64,000 nt of DNA from Adiantum capillus-veneris. Its lineage: Eukaryota; Streptophyta; Polypodiopsida; Polypodiales; Pteridaceae. The stretch is from contig CM043942.1 of NCBI GenBank assembly GCA_014529385.2, forward strand, positions 30,964,969 through 31,028,968. Reading direction: 5' to 3'. The notes below the pieces were generated by a model. The model did no database searches and was not told the DNA's origin. It saw only the letters and a list, made by a program, of their open reading frames with translations. Of the stretch, positions 35,163 through 48,599 are shown piece by piece. The first letter of the stretch is position 1. Each line of letters begins with the position of its first letter. A program made the position numbers and the translations under genes.

Positions 35163-35387
35163 CGACTCTCCTTCCTCTCGTTGGGATTTCTAAATCTGAG
35201 AGGCTACACCCCAAAGCACTCCCTCTCGTATGTATTCTTTCAAGAACAGTCTCCTAAGAGTAGGGTAAATCGTTTTTTCTTCCACTCTTAGGGTTCTATA
35301 CCAATCTCTCGCCTTCCCACTTAAGGTTAGGCTTAAAGCATTACTCTTATGTAGGTCATTGTGTTCTCATAGAGAATTGCATATTTG

Positions 35388-37159
35388 TTAAAACACTTCG
35401 ATATGCTTTCTCACATCCCCGTCTCCATTAAAGTTTTGTGTGAGCTTGGCTATTTGTACTGCCTTACTTCTAGGTTCTCTATCAGGCCTGTTACGCATAT
35501 TCTCAGCAATAGATGGATCGATAGCTTGAGCAAATGTTGCCAAGTCACCTAAGTGAGGAGGCACCGTGGGTGAAGGTGCTCCAGAGACTATATGTGGAGT
35601 AGGTATTGGCATTGGGCTCGGTGCATAGGAAGCCCTTGGGTTCCACGTTTGGTACGGTGTTGTGTCATGTGGCGGCCCAAAGTTCATATGTGTGGCCCTA
35701 GGCATAACAGACGTCAAATATGACATGCTAATGCTAGTCGGTATGGTCCCATGGAAATAAGAACTTGGGTGTTGTGGTTGTGGAGCATAGGTTATTGAAA
35801 CAATGGGAGGGGTAGGGGCTACATGAGTACAAGGACTTATAGGTGTATATGATTGGTACACACTTGTAGGTACTATTGCAGGCATTGCGCTACCATGTAG
35901 CGGTGATTTACTAACAAATGAGGTCCATGGCGTGTTTCTTGGCATGCCCATAATTGGGGAAGGCATGGTAGCTGTGGTGTCATCAAGGGAAAGATGAGAT
36001 AGACTTGGAAAAGTAAAGCTATCACTTGTGGGCTTAGATTGCACTAAGACCCCTGGCGAAACAACATATGGAGGATCCATCAGACTTACCGAGGGAGTCT
36101 CCATTTGCGATAAGGTTGGTTGTTTAGCCTTCCCTATATCCAAGAATCTCATGAGACCTGCTGAAGGCATGTGGATCCCCTTGTTCTATCCCTCTAGCTC
36201 AATAACCCTATGGATGACCTCACAAACTCTTTGTTGTTGATCCTCCACACTAGTAGCACTCATTGTGGATTGTAGGACATCTAACCAACCCACTTGATAG
36301 GTGTGACCTGTGTATAGGTCGGTTAGAGTTTCCATTTGTAGTTCATACTCCCAGTTCTCATTTAAGAATGCTCCATCTAGGATTGAGGTGCTAGGGGTGT
36401 CTTTTGAACTAGATGCAATGTGGCTCTCTATGGGTTGACCCTTAGTGGTCGCTAATTCAGGAGCACTCGATTGCTCTCCTAGCAAGGATATTGAAATAGG
36501 AGCTTTTTCTTTTAGCTCTCTTCATTGCTCGGCCTTGCGTAAGCTCTCAATTTCCTTTTCTCTAGCCGCGATGATATACCGCTCAACTTCTTGTACTTCG
36601 ACAAGGCTTCTACCATCAGATAATATAACCTCAGAGGGGAATAGCTCTGAAGAGTGAGGGGGTGTAGCGAATGGAGTATTCACATGCACACTCTCTAAGA
36701 GCATAGGGTCTATGTTGGTCATGAATGGCGAATTTCCTTCCCCACCCCCTCATTTACATCGTTAGCTCCATGTTCGGAGCAAGTGGCTCTACTAAAGGTT
36801 TCCTTCAAGCGGCTAAGCACGCTTGGCCCGGACCGTGGGCCCATGGCATGCATGTCTTGGCTTGAGCTATCAGGATTAGGCATTGGGTAACCCTCTATGA
36901 CATCGTAGTCAGAGGAAGAGTCACTAGATGCTATATGCAGGTCTTGAGTGGTACTACCTAGTTGGGTTCCTGTTGAGGGCCCGGAACCTAAGGTAGGTGG
37001 GTATTGAGAACTTGTGTAAGTCAAAATTCTCGCTAGTTGCTCGGCCTCTAGCACACAATCAGAGCGTAGATGAATGTACCTTTGGCACCCTACAAGCGTC
37101 GATGAATACCCTTGAAGGTTAACCGCTTGATTTTTTGAGCGTTTTGCATCCCATTTCAC
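35388..37159 (-). pseudogene. N-terminal Gag region of the Athila-like element
   Basis: Four open segments lie head to tail: 36719-37159, 36522-36722, 36186-36485 and 35388-36170. The last three share one frame with 34608-35162, 34356-34592 and 33618-33938, so about 3.1 kb of minus strand is a single ancestral frame with a handful of stops. 35388-36170 is proline-rich and ends in AKLTQNFNGDGDVRKHIEVF, the usual start of the retrotransposon gag core. 36719-37159 is Ser-rich and overlaps the next start by four bases in another frame. Confidence 0.55.
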
Positions 37160-39360
37160 TCGTTTTTGATGTTTTTAAATATTTTTTAATGATCGGTTTT
37201 TGGATTAAAGCGTGTGATAGATCAAAACAAGAATATTGCTCAGTGGGTTGTAACTTTTAATGGCCTAAAATCTTTTGTGTAGCGGAATTTAGCATGAACA
37301 TAGTGGGCATTTCATTAGAGTTGATTCCTAATGAGAATTACAAGAGTTCTTGGGTGGAGAGAGCAACAAAAAGCATAACACCTAGTTAGATAGCATCGAC
37401 AATACTTTCAAAAGAGAGAGCAATTAAGCTATTGACAACAGTTGAGGACCGGATTTGCATGGAGCCGGTCCCCCCTCCAAAAGGCTTTGTATTATGGTTT
37501 CTCCCATCAAGAGAGACATTGTACAATACAATTCTTTGTGTTCCTTCAAGACTAGCTAGTGCAATGAAGATGGAAGCTTCATACACCAAGCAAAACACTT
37601 AATCAAACACAACTTGAATTATCCCCGTTCTCAGACCCAAGACCTCACACACCTTCGAAGATGGTGAGAGCTAGCAGGGTATGAGAGTAGATTGAGAGGA
37701 AAAAGAAGTATCTTACGAGAAAGAAGTACATCTCCTCACATAATCACTCATATTAGCATAGCTTAGCTTAGTAATTAGCTTGGTAGAGAAGATGAGCATG
37801 CATTGAAGCTTGGCTCTTGGTTGGATTTGCATCCACATGCCAAGAGAGTGTTGATGTAGGCTTCTATCTCACAAGCTTGGAGTAGGTGATGAGCTCTCCA
37901 TTAAAGCTTGGGAGGAGATAGAGTATTTTCCCTTCACACATGGTCAAGTGTGAGAGTGTGTGTGTCAATGCCAAGCAAAAATCAGCCCCCCCTCTCTCTT
38001 GGGCGAGCCCTAGCTGCTAAATAAGTCTGGCCTTTGCCTCATTGGACCTCCCCAGGTCAAGCCAATAGGAATTAAGCAGCATAAGTGATAGCCTTTAGAC
38101 ATGTGTCCCCCTTTCCCCTTTTGTGAGAGCTTTAGGTAATTAAATAATTAAACTAAACTCTCATTGGACCCCTTTGCCTCCTGGCCAATAGGAATCAGGC
38201 AAGCCATGGGGCTCCTGAATGCTCATTGGACCCCTTGGGAGACTGCCCAATAGTCTTCTAGGAGACTTAATTCTCATTGGTTTCTTTTATTAAATGTTTT
38301 TAAATTAATTAAACTAGATTTACTCTAGCTTAATTCTCATTGGTCCACTTCAAGGGTCTTCCAATAGGAATTGGGCACACCTTGTGGGCATCTGGCCTAG
38401 GGAGCTGACATGTGTCCCTCATTCCCTTTGTGTAAAGGGAGCCTGTGTGTGTGTGTGTGGCTTTCTCTCTCATCCCCTAGCTTTGGGGCTCGCCCCCTCC
38501 CATGTAGGGATGTAGAAAGACTTTTTGGGCACACACTAAGCATCCAATTTTCCCTAGGGTTGACCTTTGGACACAACCTTTGAATTTTGGAACCTTAGCA
38601 TTTTGGAAGTCTTAATGGGCTGAACCTTAGGGTCTTTTTGGCCCATTGTTTCACATGGCTCTTTTGCAGATGGCCCCCCCTTTGGATCCCTATTTTCCCT
38701 CCTTTGGATCCCTACTGTGGCCGGTCTGCTAACTTAACCAATATTCTAGCTTTTTCTTCCTTGGCACTTCCCCACATTAAATGATCAGTTTAATATGAGA
38801 AAATCATTTAGGAGAATTAGATATTGATTATTATGACAGGGTTGTGGTGTGCTTTACAGCACAATGTTTGGTTACCTGAAGCTCCGTTGGTCCTCAAAAG
38901 GGTGATTGAGGCCTGGGCATGAGCGTGGGCTTGGGCTTGGGTCTTGGGTCTTGGGAATGTTCCCGACACCAGTCCTACCTTTAATTTTTTTTTTGGGTAT
39001 AAGGTCTCCGCGGCCGTGTTGCAAGCGCGAGCACACACACACCTAACCTACCTACTTACAACTAATAGAGCTACTGTTACACACTAACACAATACTACAA
39101 CAACTCATTAGCTAACAGATCTACTTACTGAACTTTACACATAAGTAACATTATGGATCTACTACCTTAATTCTAACACCTTATCACAGAGAAAACACAA
39201 TACCTTTCAACACCAAATTAACAAAAACAATACACTGCAGCAAAACAAAGGTCACAAATCTGTCTCAACAAGCCACACACCTTCCTTATCTACCTTTCTT
39301 ACATTTCATAATGCACCACAAAGCAGCATAGAGTGCTACTCGTGCTTAATGCAGGGCATT
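37160..39360 (-). other. Leader of the Athila-like element
   Basis: The sequence between primer site and gag has no supportable ORF. It holds a diverged array at about 38036-38370 in which CATTGGACC-like and CCAATAG-like motifs face each other repeatedly, and a T-rich tract near 38980-38995. Confidence 0.5.
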
Positions 39361-39378
39361 TCCTTGGCAACGGCACCA
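39361..39378 (-). promoter_or_regulatory. Primer binding site, tRNA-Asp type
   Basis: On the minus strand it reads TGGTGCCGTTGCCAAGGA, five T's after the LTR end. It differs slightly from the TGGCGCCGTTGCC form of Athila elements, which primes with tRNA-Asp. Confidence 0.75.
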
Positions 39379-39382
39379 AAAA

Positions 39383-39953
39383 TGTGCACGTCTATCGCAC
39401 GTGTCAATGCAAGGGACTTACCGTACCCTGTGTGCAAGCCACAAATGGCTACAAGAACACAACCAGACTAATCTAGCAAGCTCAAGAGAGCAAGGGTGTG
39501 TCACTCACTGCCCTACACTCGCCTTCGTGGAGGATTCCTCCCCGCAAAGAAGAAGGAGGTACCGCTGTGTCGTGCTCAATTGCCTTGCCGTCATCATGCC
39601 GTCGTCATAATGCTCGATTGCACCCACACACACTCTCTCTCTCTCTCACGCATACACACACACACACACACAAGGAGATGAAGAAGAAGAAGAAGAAGAA
39701 GAAGAAGAAGAAGAAGAAGGAGATGGAGCAAGAGCACTCTTCAATTACATAAATGAGAGAATGAGTGATTTTTAGGTTTAGGTGACTTTTATATGAGCTC
39801 GCCCCATTCACACTTGGGCACCCATACTTAGCCAACTAACCCTTGAATGCTCCTGTTAGAGTGCGCCTCTCATCGGCAATCACTCTTACCCTTTTCCTAT
39901 TTGACCGACAAGCCTGGCCCATGACTACTAGAAGTGGATGCCGGTGGGTTGCG
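39383..39953 (-). repeat. 5' LTR of Athila-like copy 2
   Basis: It matches 14251-14823 and 28021-28616. The expected TGTTAC start on the minus strand has become CGCAAC. It contains a short CT/CA tract and a GAA-repeat expansion at about 39680-39720 not seen at that length in the other LTRs. Confidence 0.82.
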
Positions 39954-40210
39954 TGCGCGCACACACATACACACACACACATACACCTCTATTCTCTCCC
40001 ATGGTATGCATAGTACTCCAGTCTCAAATGTGCCCACGACACTCTCTCACGCATCCCCTCTCATGTGGTCATCGCATATTTGAAGGTATCTATGTTTGAT
40101 ATGATTTGTTTTTTGAATACGGTACTTCTATGGTTTTTGCAAGCTCGTTGCGATTTTGACTATTGCATGTTCCACCTACTGAGAGGGATAGCCATTTACT
40201 GAGCCAACTT

Positions 40211-40476
40211 AGTCACTAATAGTTTCATATTGGACATCATACATAGTCTCTTATTATTTTGTATTTCGTACTTACATTTTGTAGACCTTATCATCATTTT
40301 AAGTAGTGACAAAGAAGAAGTAGATGTTAGCCTCCATCTGCATAGTCACTAGCAATTTCACATTGGTAATCATACATAGGCTTTTATTATGTTGTATTTC
40401 CTACTTCCATTTTGTAGACCTTATCATCAGTTTGAGTAGTGACAAAGAAGAAGCATCTTTTAGCCTCCAAATGCAT
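40211..40476. repeat. Two-copy direct repeat, period 133 bp
   Basis: AGTCACTA...CATACATAG...TTTTGTAGACCTTATCATCA recurs at 40211 and 40344 with scattered differences. Confidence 0.85.
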
Positions 40477-41513
40477 TGTGAGATCGCTTGATTGTGTGTG
40501 TGTGTGTGTGTGTGTGTACGTGCTTATGAGAGATCAATCTCTCTCCTTGTCTATCACTTTATATAGTACTAATGCATAGAGTACGTAGCTACATTAGCTC
40601 AAGCTCAAAAAGACTAAATTGGGAGAAGCCATACATGTAATCTACCCAGTATTCAACTCTCATGTGTATGTTTCTTTGTGCAAGAGTTGATAGATTGCTA
40701 GCAAAATCTATAAATGATAGCTTGACCCCTAGCAACTAGGAAGTTTCCCCCAAAATAAGTGTGACTCTATAAAACCTCCTAAAAGACAACTAGGAAACTA
40801 CCAAAGAATAATCTCCACCAAAGTAGCCAAGATACCTACTAAAAACTAGTTCCAACACCACTCTAGATCAAAACATCCTAACAAAGTTTATGAAAAGCCT
40901 AATTCTAAAAATTAGATAAAAAACTTACCACCAACTTAATTATTAAGACTTAAATTTGAAAATATTTATATTGCACAATCCAAACATGAAAGAGAGAAAT
41001 CTTGCAATTTTGAAAAAGGCCTGTTACAAAATTCTTGGTAAATGTATACAAACGTTTTTAAAAAAAAGGCTTGTATTGTGAGATATTTTATCTTATTGTT
41101 GTTAACTTCATTTAAAGACACGAGGCATTTTGATTTTTGACAAAAGTTCTCTTTATGCTAAATGATGCCAAAAAGTTCTATGAGGTGTTATCACATTTTC
41201 GTGTCAAAGTTTCTGCAGGGATTTGATATTGGAGAAAATTAATTTGTGCTCTCATATTGTTGAGAACATAAAATAGTTTTAAACATTTATGCAAAGCTTT
41301 TTATGGGAGTTTCATACAAACTTGAATAGTTCAAAGGAAGAAATTGATTCATTCGTAAAAACTAGTATGTGACCACGCCTTGCTGCAGCCAAAAAAATTT
41401 CACCTCTATTCTCATAGGGCTATCTTCTCTTCCAAGTGGAACACTATCAATACTCTCTTTCTACATGGATAGACTATTGTATTTTTAAAAGTGATGCATG
41501 CACAACCTCTCTC

Positions 41514-41517
<4 letters not shown>

Positions 41518-41552
<35 letters not shown>

Positions 41553-41571
41553 GTGTGTGTGTGTGTGTGTG
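41518..41571. repeat. (CA)n-TACG-(TG)n inverted microsatellite
   Basis: CA repeats run into ATACGT and then TG repeats, making a potential hairpin of about 20 bp per arm. Confidence 0.9.
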
Positions 41572-41721
41572 CACTTGAATCAAAGATTTTTCACATAGAA
41601 CTTGAGGCCTTTTGCTATCGTTCTAGTACAATAACTATGAAATTCAAAATTTTTATGCTCTTCTTGTGTCCCCCCCCCTCCCCCCCCCGCTCTCTATCTC
41701 TTTGTATGTTTTACAACCATG

Positions 41722-41724
<3 letters not shown>

Positions 41725-41773
<49 letters not shown>
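41725..41773. repeat. (CT)n(CA)n microsatellite
   Basis: CT repeats to about 41754 followed by CA repeats, preceded by a C-rich tract at 41669-41689. Confidence 0.95.
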
Positions 41774-42475
41774 TGTGTTGGGGGTGGATAGCGACTTGGT
41801 TGGAGCTCGTGCAATCGGATAGGTAATGTCATGTTTGGCCAACATAGAAGCATATCATGTGCTCCAATATTCCTAGATTAGGCAGGGATCGGCCAACCAA
41901 GCAACCCCTACCAAGTGGAGTTTAATCTGGATGCTTTTTGTATGTGTGTGGATTGGGTACAGGCGGGTTGAGAAGTTTCCAAAAGGAGAGTGAGTAGTAA
42001 CCTTATGCTACTCGTAAGATATTAGATGATGCCATTTTGTGATGGATCGTTGAGTGCATGTGCGGCCTCCACACTTGAGAATTGCATTTAAGTGTGTTGT
42101 GTGTGGCCCTCCCCCATCCCAAAGGAGAGATTCACTTGGTGGAGGATAGTCCACCAAGTGGAACTATCCCCCACCAATTGTAAGAAAGATCCAATGTTTA
42201 TAAATCAATCATTTAGAATGTGTTGAAAGGGTTTTGATATGAGAATATCAAATTGTGGCATGATAAAGGGGTCCTCCGAGGAGGAGAATATGGTATTACG
42301 TAATCTACGTACCTGAAATCTTATGTTTCTGGTGTTGCAAGTTCTGATCAGGTCAGCGCCTCTGCATGCACAGATACTGTTGCCTAGAAGGTCAGAGGAG
42401 GCTTGCACTTTCAACCTCGATCAACAATACTTCCTGTGCATGCGTAGTTTCTCCAAATCCAACGCAACGGATGGG

Positions 42476-42770
42476 GTCGTCAACATTGCTTTGTGGTACT
42501 TCTCAAGCTCTTTATAAGTCATGGTTGGTTCATTAAATGGCTCACTACCAAGAAATGGGTCAATACCAAGCGAGTCAGTGGCTTATGGAATTGAATAGTG
42601 ATACCACTCGCTCGGTATTGACCGATGTCTTCGCGGCAGTCGTCAACGTTGCTGTGTTACATCTCAAGTTTTTCTTTATAAGTCACGCTTGGTTCATTAG
42701 ATGGCTCACTACCGCTAAGATATGGGTCAATACCGAGCGAGTCAGTGGCTTATGGAATTTGATAGCTGCC
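42476..42770. repeat. Tandem duplication, period ~163 bp, containing a hairpin
   Basis: GTCGTCAACRTTGCT starts both units (42476 and 42639). Within unit 1, GGTCAATACCAAGCGAGT (42558-42575) and its complement (42606-42623) form an 18-bp stem with one mismatch; a third, direct copy is in unit 2 at about 42726. Confidence 0.85.
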
Positions 42771-44537
42771 CCAATTGTCAATATACCACCCCAATTTTTG
42801 AACTATGTTGTCATTTTGGTCACTATATCAAACTCCAATCATGCAAGATTTTTACTTATTAAAGTTCCACCTCCATTTGTAGGTGGAGATTGATTACAAT
42901 ACATGGATTACATGTAATCCACTAGGTGCTTGACCAATTTAGGAGCTAAACGGCCTCTACCTATCCTTTTGGATTGTGTGGGTCAAGTTAATATTAGTGT
43001 AAGTTATCTACTACCATTGTATGGTGCTAGCCCACCAGCCGACCAAAAGCTATCTAAGAACAAGAGCGTGTGTTTGAAATGAAAAACCTAACAAGTGTTT
43101 GATTACACAAGCTATTTAACCATACAATAATGGAATAGATCAAGCTTGACATATGGACAAGGACATTAACATTATACTAAAAGATAAGCTACATCTATAT
43201 ACCACCATGTCAACTATATGTTTTAGCAGTTTACATTAGCTTGAAATACTGCTAAATGAAAAAATGTTTGATGTATATCTTATTTTTCCAAGTATTGCTA
43301 TTGCTGTGAACCATTTTGAAGATATCTAGCCCCTAGAGACAATCTCCACTGACCATACGAGGAGAAGGATCCAGATGTTACCTGCATCCATACAAAAGCA
43401 TTTGATTAGAATTGGCTATGCTTGTGCGTATTATAGGTGTCAAAGCTGGACCACTTGTTATCCATGTCACACCTGCAGAATTACCTTACAGCCTACCCCA
43501 CAGACTATTATTTATTCTCAACTATGTATCAAAGTCAATATACTTCAAATGTATCATCAAAGTTAAGACATAGTACTTTTTTGCAAAAAATGGAAACCAA
43601 TTAGGTAGATCTCTTGGACGACAAAAATGGATGAGCCTTTTTTCAGTGAGAGAGGTGTATTCATGTGTTTTAATGAAAGCAATGTTTAAAAGACCAACGT
43701 AAGCAATCTACCCAAAATCGGGTAGAGTCTTGAACTTGTAATTGGAGCAATTTTCCAAAAAAATTCTAGTTAATGCCATCTCTTAATGAGACCCTCCATG
43801 GGAGGTTTAAAGCTTTAGTACCATAAACAAAAAGAATCTCTCATATCAAAATTAGCTATGTGTCAAAAAATGCAGGCCATTACTGGTACATTCTCATGAA
43901 TTCAAGAGCATTTTCAAGTTATCCATTTAGATTATTTTCTTATTTGGTGTGTCTTGACATAAATCTGATTGTTGCTCTGTGCGACAACTATCTTACCTTT
44001 AGAATAGAAGAAATTCTTACTCTATTTTATCAAATATGCTTAAACAACACTATCCAACATCTCGAGGTTGAGGATCATGTATATGATTTAAATTAGATAG
44101 CCTCTTAGATAGCCTCCTATCTGTACAAGAAAAAACTTTGCTAAGAAAAACCAATGCTATTTGTTATGAAACCCTTTAAGTCTTTGTAAAGCAACAATCC
44201 ATGCCAAGGACTTATCATAAATAAGACACTTTTCCTAAATGAGGAAAACCCAATAGATTCCAAGAGCATATTTGTCATGCGAATGTAAAAAAAGGACATC
44301 TATTAGTTCAATCTTCACCTGTACTCATCAACTTAGACATTCACCATAGTGTGGAATGGATCAGTTATGTGGGTGCATGTAATGCTCATCAAAATTTGGT
44401 AGACAATTGGGGCGAATACCTTCAAAGTGTCATGTGGTGCATTCCACGAACCCTGTTAGGAATAAGGCATAGCTAAGTAGAGATTAGAGTGCTTTACTCA
44501 ATTGAGAGAGATAATTTTGACACACAAGAGATATAAT

Positions 44538-44540
<3 letters not shown>

Positions 44541-44599
<59 letters not shown>
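44541..44599. repeat. (GA)n microsatellite
   Basis: An uninterrupted GA tract of about 58 bp within the probable copia LTR. Confidence 0.97.
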
Positions 44600-44601
<2 letters not shown>

Positions 44602-45179
44602 ACACAAGATATATGTGGTTCATCCACTATGGGCTACGTCCATGAGAAAGCAACCACTCAATGGATTTGCACTTCAAACTAGAAGTAGGTTACAAAGGGA
44701 TTAAAAACCCTTTATGGATCTCCCACCTTGCTTCACTTTCACCACCTCACCCACCTTCACCCGCACCTTACAATCTTCACCACTTCAATCCATTTTGTGT
44801 GTAGAAGAGGCCTCTTTTTATAGGCCAAAAGATCTTCCCTCTCTCATGAGAGACACTTGTGTATGTAGCTTTCCTTGTGTAGACAAGTTCAAGTTGAACT
44901 CTTACATGCACTCATGTGTGGTCATCGTTAGGTAAACGAGTCCACCTGAACATTTTCCATGCACCCATGTGTAGCCATAGCCAAGTCCACCTAAAATTCA
45001 GCACTGGACATTGAACTCAGCCCCATCGGCCAAAGACTTTTGACTACCGATGACCAACAGACTATTGACCACCCAGCACTGACACCCTGGCCATTATCGG
45101 CCATTGTTTGGTCCCTTTTTTATCATAATATTTTGACAAAAAGGAATATTTTGGTGAAGGCATGAATTTTTGGTTTTTT

Positions 45180-45297
45180 GGTGATTAATTTTTTCTCATG
45201 CACGATGGATTCTCCTCATAACGGAGGCTTGCATTTTTGGTGATTAATTTTTTCTCATGCACGATGGATTCTCCTCATAACGGAGGCTTGCATTTTT
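45180..45297. repeat. Perfect 59-bp tandem duplication
   Basis: Two adjacent copies beginning GGTGATTAATTTTTTCTC and ending GCATTTTT appear identical by eye. Confidence 0.92.
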
Positions 45298-45439
45298 GAG
45301 TTTTTTTTTTTACAAGGGGTAAATTGGGCTCCATAATTAACAATCTACCACTTAGAGACTAGTTTCCATGCCATAATTGTGACTAATTTCCATTCTAGCT
45401 TCTTATCGTTGAATGCTGATTGAAGATGAGAAAAAGATC

Positions 45440-46130
45440 AACTTCTCCTTGTTAACCACCTTTGTTAACATGTCTGCAAGATTGTTTCTCCTGTGCATCT
45501 TTCCAAGCTTTAGTTGTCCTTGTTCCAAAAGAGTACGTATGAAGTGGTATCTCATGCTTTGTATTTGAGTGAAAGACTAAATTCTTTGCAAGATTGAATG
45601 GCACTTTGACTATCACTGTACAAGACACAATTGTCTTGCTTGTATCCAATCTCCTCCAAGAATATGTGAAGCCACAAAAAATCTTTGCTAGCCTCCATGA
45701 GAGCTTTATACTCTACTTCTGTGGTAGAAAGTGATTCCACTTTTAGCAACTTTGAAGCTCAACTTACTTCTATTCCTCCAATCATGAAGACATAGACAGT
45801 AATGCCCCTTCAAGTATCTTTATCACCTGCCATGTCTACATCAGCATACCCTGTCAAGAAAATGTCAATGCCTCCAAAACACAAAGTAGTCATCATTGTC
45901 CCTTTAAGATACCTTAGTATCCACTTCACATCTTGCTTATGCTTTTTACTTGGATTATCAATGAATCTACTCACAACTTCCACTGCATGTGCAATGTTTG
46001 GCCTTGTCTAGACCATAGCATACAGAGAACCTCCCACTGTAGCATATGGAACTTTAGACATGTAGGCCATCTCCTCTTGTGTTGATAGCCATTTTTTGGC
46101 TATTTGGAATTTCCATGGTGATCTACCTCA
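45440..46130 (-). pseudogene. Ty1/copia reverse transcriptase tail and RNase H relic
   Basis: Read on the minus strand, the end of the copia reverse transcriptase (YATVGGSLYAMV, a stop, TRPNIAHAVEVVSRF, WILRYLKGT at about 46050-45890) is followed by the RNase H domain (LSTTEVEYKALMEASKDFLW at about 45730-45670; LYSDSQSAI at about 45610). At least three in-frame stops and a frameshift near the end disrupt it. It ends about 100 bp before the probable LTR, as expected for the 3' end of a copia element. Integrase, gag and the rest of the reverse transcriptase are missing to the right. Confidence 0.88.
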
Positions 46131-47133
46131 CCCTATCAAAATCACTCAAAAATGGTGGATATCCTCACACTATCAGTGTACATAGGTGTATGTGAGTTAG
46201 GTGACTTTTCCCATATCTCCGTAAAACCCTCAGTTAGCTAGTCATTGGGCTAGTTAAACCAAATAAATAAATAAAAACAAAAACAAATATGCATTATGGC
46301 CCATTTGTGTGTAAATATTTCATGGTATATAGGGCCTAAAAATAGGGATTTTCATAATTATTTTGGTGTTTATTTAAATATATTTACTTAGTTGTACGTT
46401 ATTTACCTAAGTATGTTATGTACATTGACTTATCGTTACCATGATTCTCTTACATTGTACATACTCTTTATTATATAAATAAATATTTTCATGCAAGCCT
46501 CTCCAAATCTTGGTGTGAACCTACTCCAAGAAAAAATCACAAAAATACATTTCACATCATTCCCTTTTACTAAATTATCATTTTTCTACATGCATTGTTT
46601 CTTACTTCTTGTAAATAGTCTAAATCAATAAAACAAATGAGGGCCTGTCATTTGATTCCCTATATTTTCATATATTTCTTTTTTTCATTTTATATTTATA
46701 TACAACTGATACTATTCTACATTCCACAAATTATTTATATACTAACCTATTTCTCCCCATCATATTTATGTATCATATTTGTGAATAATCCTAATCCATG
46801 ACTATTTTCAAATCCTCAAGAATATATTAGGTCATGCTCTCATGCAAGGAGAGGCTCATTCTTGGAGGATTATGCAGATTCAACAAAAGGGGAGCCACTA
46901 AAGAATTTGTAGGAGGAAAAACATGCATTTTTGTAGGATTTTTGGCATCCACCTCCACTCCAAATTTGAGGAAGTGACCAAAATAAAGAATTTATCTCAC
47001 AAGCTGAATAATCACCTCAAAATTTTTCATAATTTTTGGAGTTGTCACCGATGAGATATGATTTTTTTGGTGGACCCTTGTCTACCCACATTTTCTCACA
47101 AGTCATCCTAGTCTTCTCTCACCTCCGTTCACT

Positions 47134-47182
<49 letters not shown>

Positions 47183-47715
47183 ATTCCTCTCCATTCCTCA
47201 CTCAAACCTATACCTTCCATGGTTTCTCTCACCCTCATCACCATTAACCTCCCCTCTGACTTCCATAGCTCTCATATGAACTCTACATTTACATACACCA
47301 TCTCTATACCTCTCTCTATTACCTCTAAACTACAATTCCTTTTACCTCTTCTCTATATGCATAAAACTCAACATGTAAAACCGTGTTTAATCTCTACAAA
47401 CCGAGGGATTCTCATCAACCAACATCGTCACTTTCATCATGGTGTTCAACTTTTGCAGCGATGACGTAAGAAGAGAAGAAGAAGAAGAAGATGATCGACA
47501 ATCATTTTTGCGAACCTACACAAGTAAGTTCAAAACTTCTTCAAAGGTTCACCATCACAAGGATTCCTTGACTTCATTCAACCATCCACCTCATTCTACC
47601 CATTGTAAATATATCATTGACTTTTTCATGATTTATACACTAACCACTAACATGCTAACAAAAAATATCCATTGACGTAACCATAAAAAACACCTCACCT
47701 CAAGACATTTCATAG

Positions 47716-47748
<33 letters not shown>

Positions 47749-48599
47749 CTTTCTTAAAACTCTATTTTCACCTTATGTACCATCAATAATGCTCTCTTTT
47801 GAGCCCATATTCATGATTCAAGCAAACAAAGAAGTCCACAATGTTTTATTCAAAAGAAATTCTAATCTTGATTTGATTAGAGTGTAAATAAGGTTATCAA
47901 TAACCTTAATAAAGGGTCTCCAACCTCTAAATAGGTCCCTCTGCTTCTTGTAAGTCATCCCAAAGCTCTCACATAGCACCCCAACACTATAGGCGTGAGG
48001 AGAGACTTAGGTGTTACAACCACTTTGTGAGTCTCACACATGGTGTGAGAGAAGATTTGATGCTACACATTGCAAGTGAGATAGTGTGAGTGTCCTATCT
48101 AAAACCACTATTGTGTATGCTCTTTAATTTTCAGCACTATGAGGTATCAAAACCATTTTTGTAAGCTTTGATTTTAGTTTCCGAGCCTTTTCTAACGACA
48201 CAAAAAATTTAATCCAAAACAAAGACATCAGTATAAGATACACACCAAAGAACATGTATCATCTTGCAGCAACTTGGATTTAGATTTAGACTTTCCTTAA
48301 ATGACACCAAAAATGTTCACAAAAAAAGATATTACTCACACAAAACTACCAAAAACATGTACAAGTTTCCAAAAGCCCTAGTTTTGAGCTTGTACAATCG
48401 TCTAGATAGATACCACAAAAAGCATGTTTCTTTAACTAAAAGGGATTCAAAAAAGGTTTCAAAAGGTGGAGAAAAGCTACTCCACAACTCATACATAAGA
48501 GATATCTCCTTCAATGCCTACCTCTACACGACATTCTCTACGTTCTAGGTTCACTACACCACAGGGTTTATCTTGCGGATGTGCCCTAATACAAATGCA
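46131..48599. other. AT-rich spacer, no gene seen
   Basis: It contains a (CA)n tract at 47137-47180 and (CT)n at 47725-47748. ORFs at 47036-47464 and 48264-48548 are low-complexity or motif-free and are not called. Confidence 0.5.

Larger units (their letters stand above)
39954..44453. other. Long noncoding, microsatellite-rich stretch
   Basis: No gene is supported. It contains CA/TA repeats at 39957-39986, a direct repeat at 40211-40476, a GT tract at about 40495-40517, a CA/TG hairpin at 41518-41571, CT/CA repeats at 41725-41773 and a hairpin-bearing tandem duplication at 42476-42770. Short ORFs (for example 42537-42893, 43860-44096) lack recognisable motifs. Confidence 0.5.
44454..45342 (-). 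repeat. Probable Ty1/copia 3' LTR (minus strand)
   Basis: On the minus strand it starts TGTTAATTATGG directly after AAGTGGTAGAT, a copia-type polypurine tract, and ends CCTTATTCCTAACA. A minus-strand TATA box (CCTATAAAAAGAGG) lies at about 44813-44826. A GA tract at 44541-44599 and a 59-bp tandem duplication at 45180-45297 lie inside. There is no second LTR. Confidence 0.6.

Noticed and set aside
41436-41822. 128-aa ORF
   Set aside because: It is built from CA, CT and poly-C tracts.
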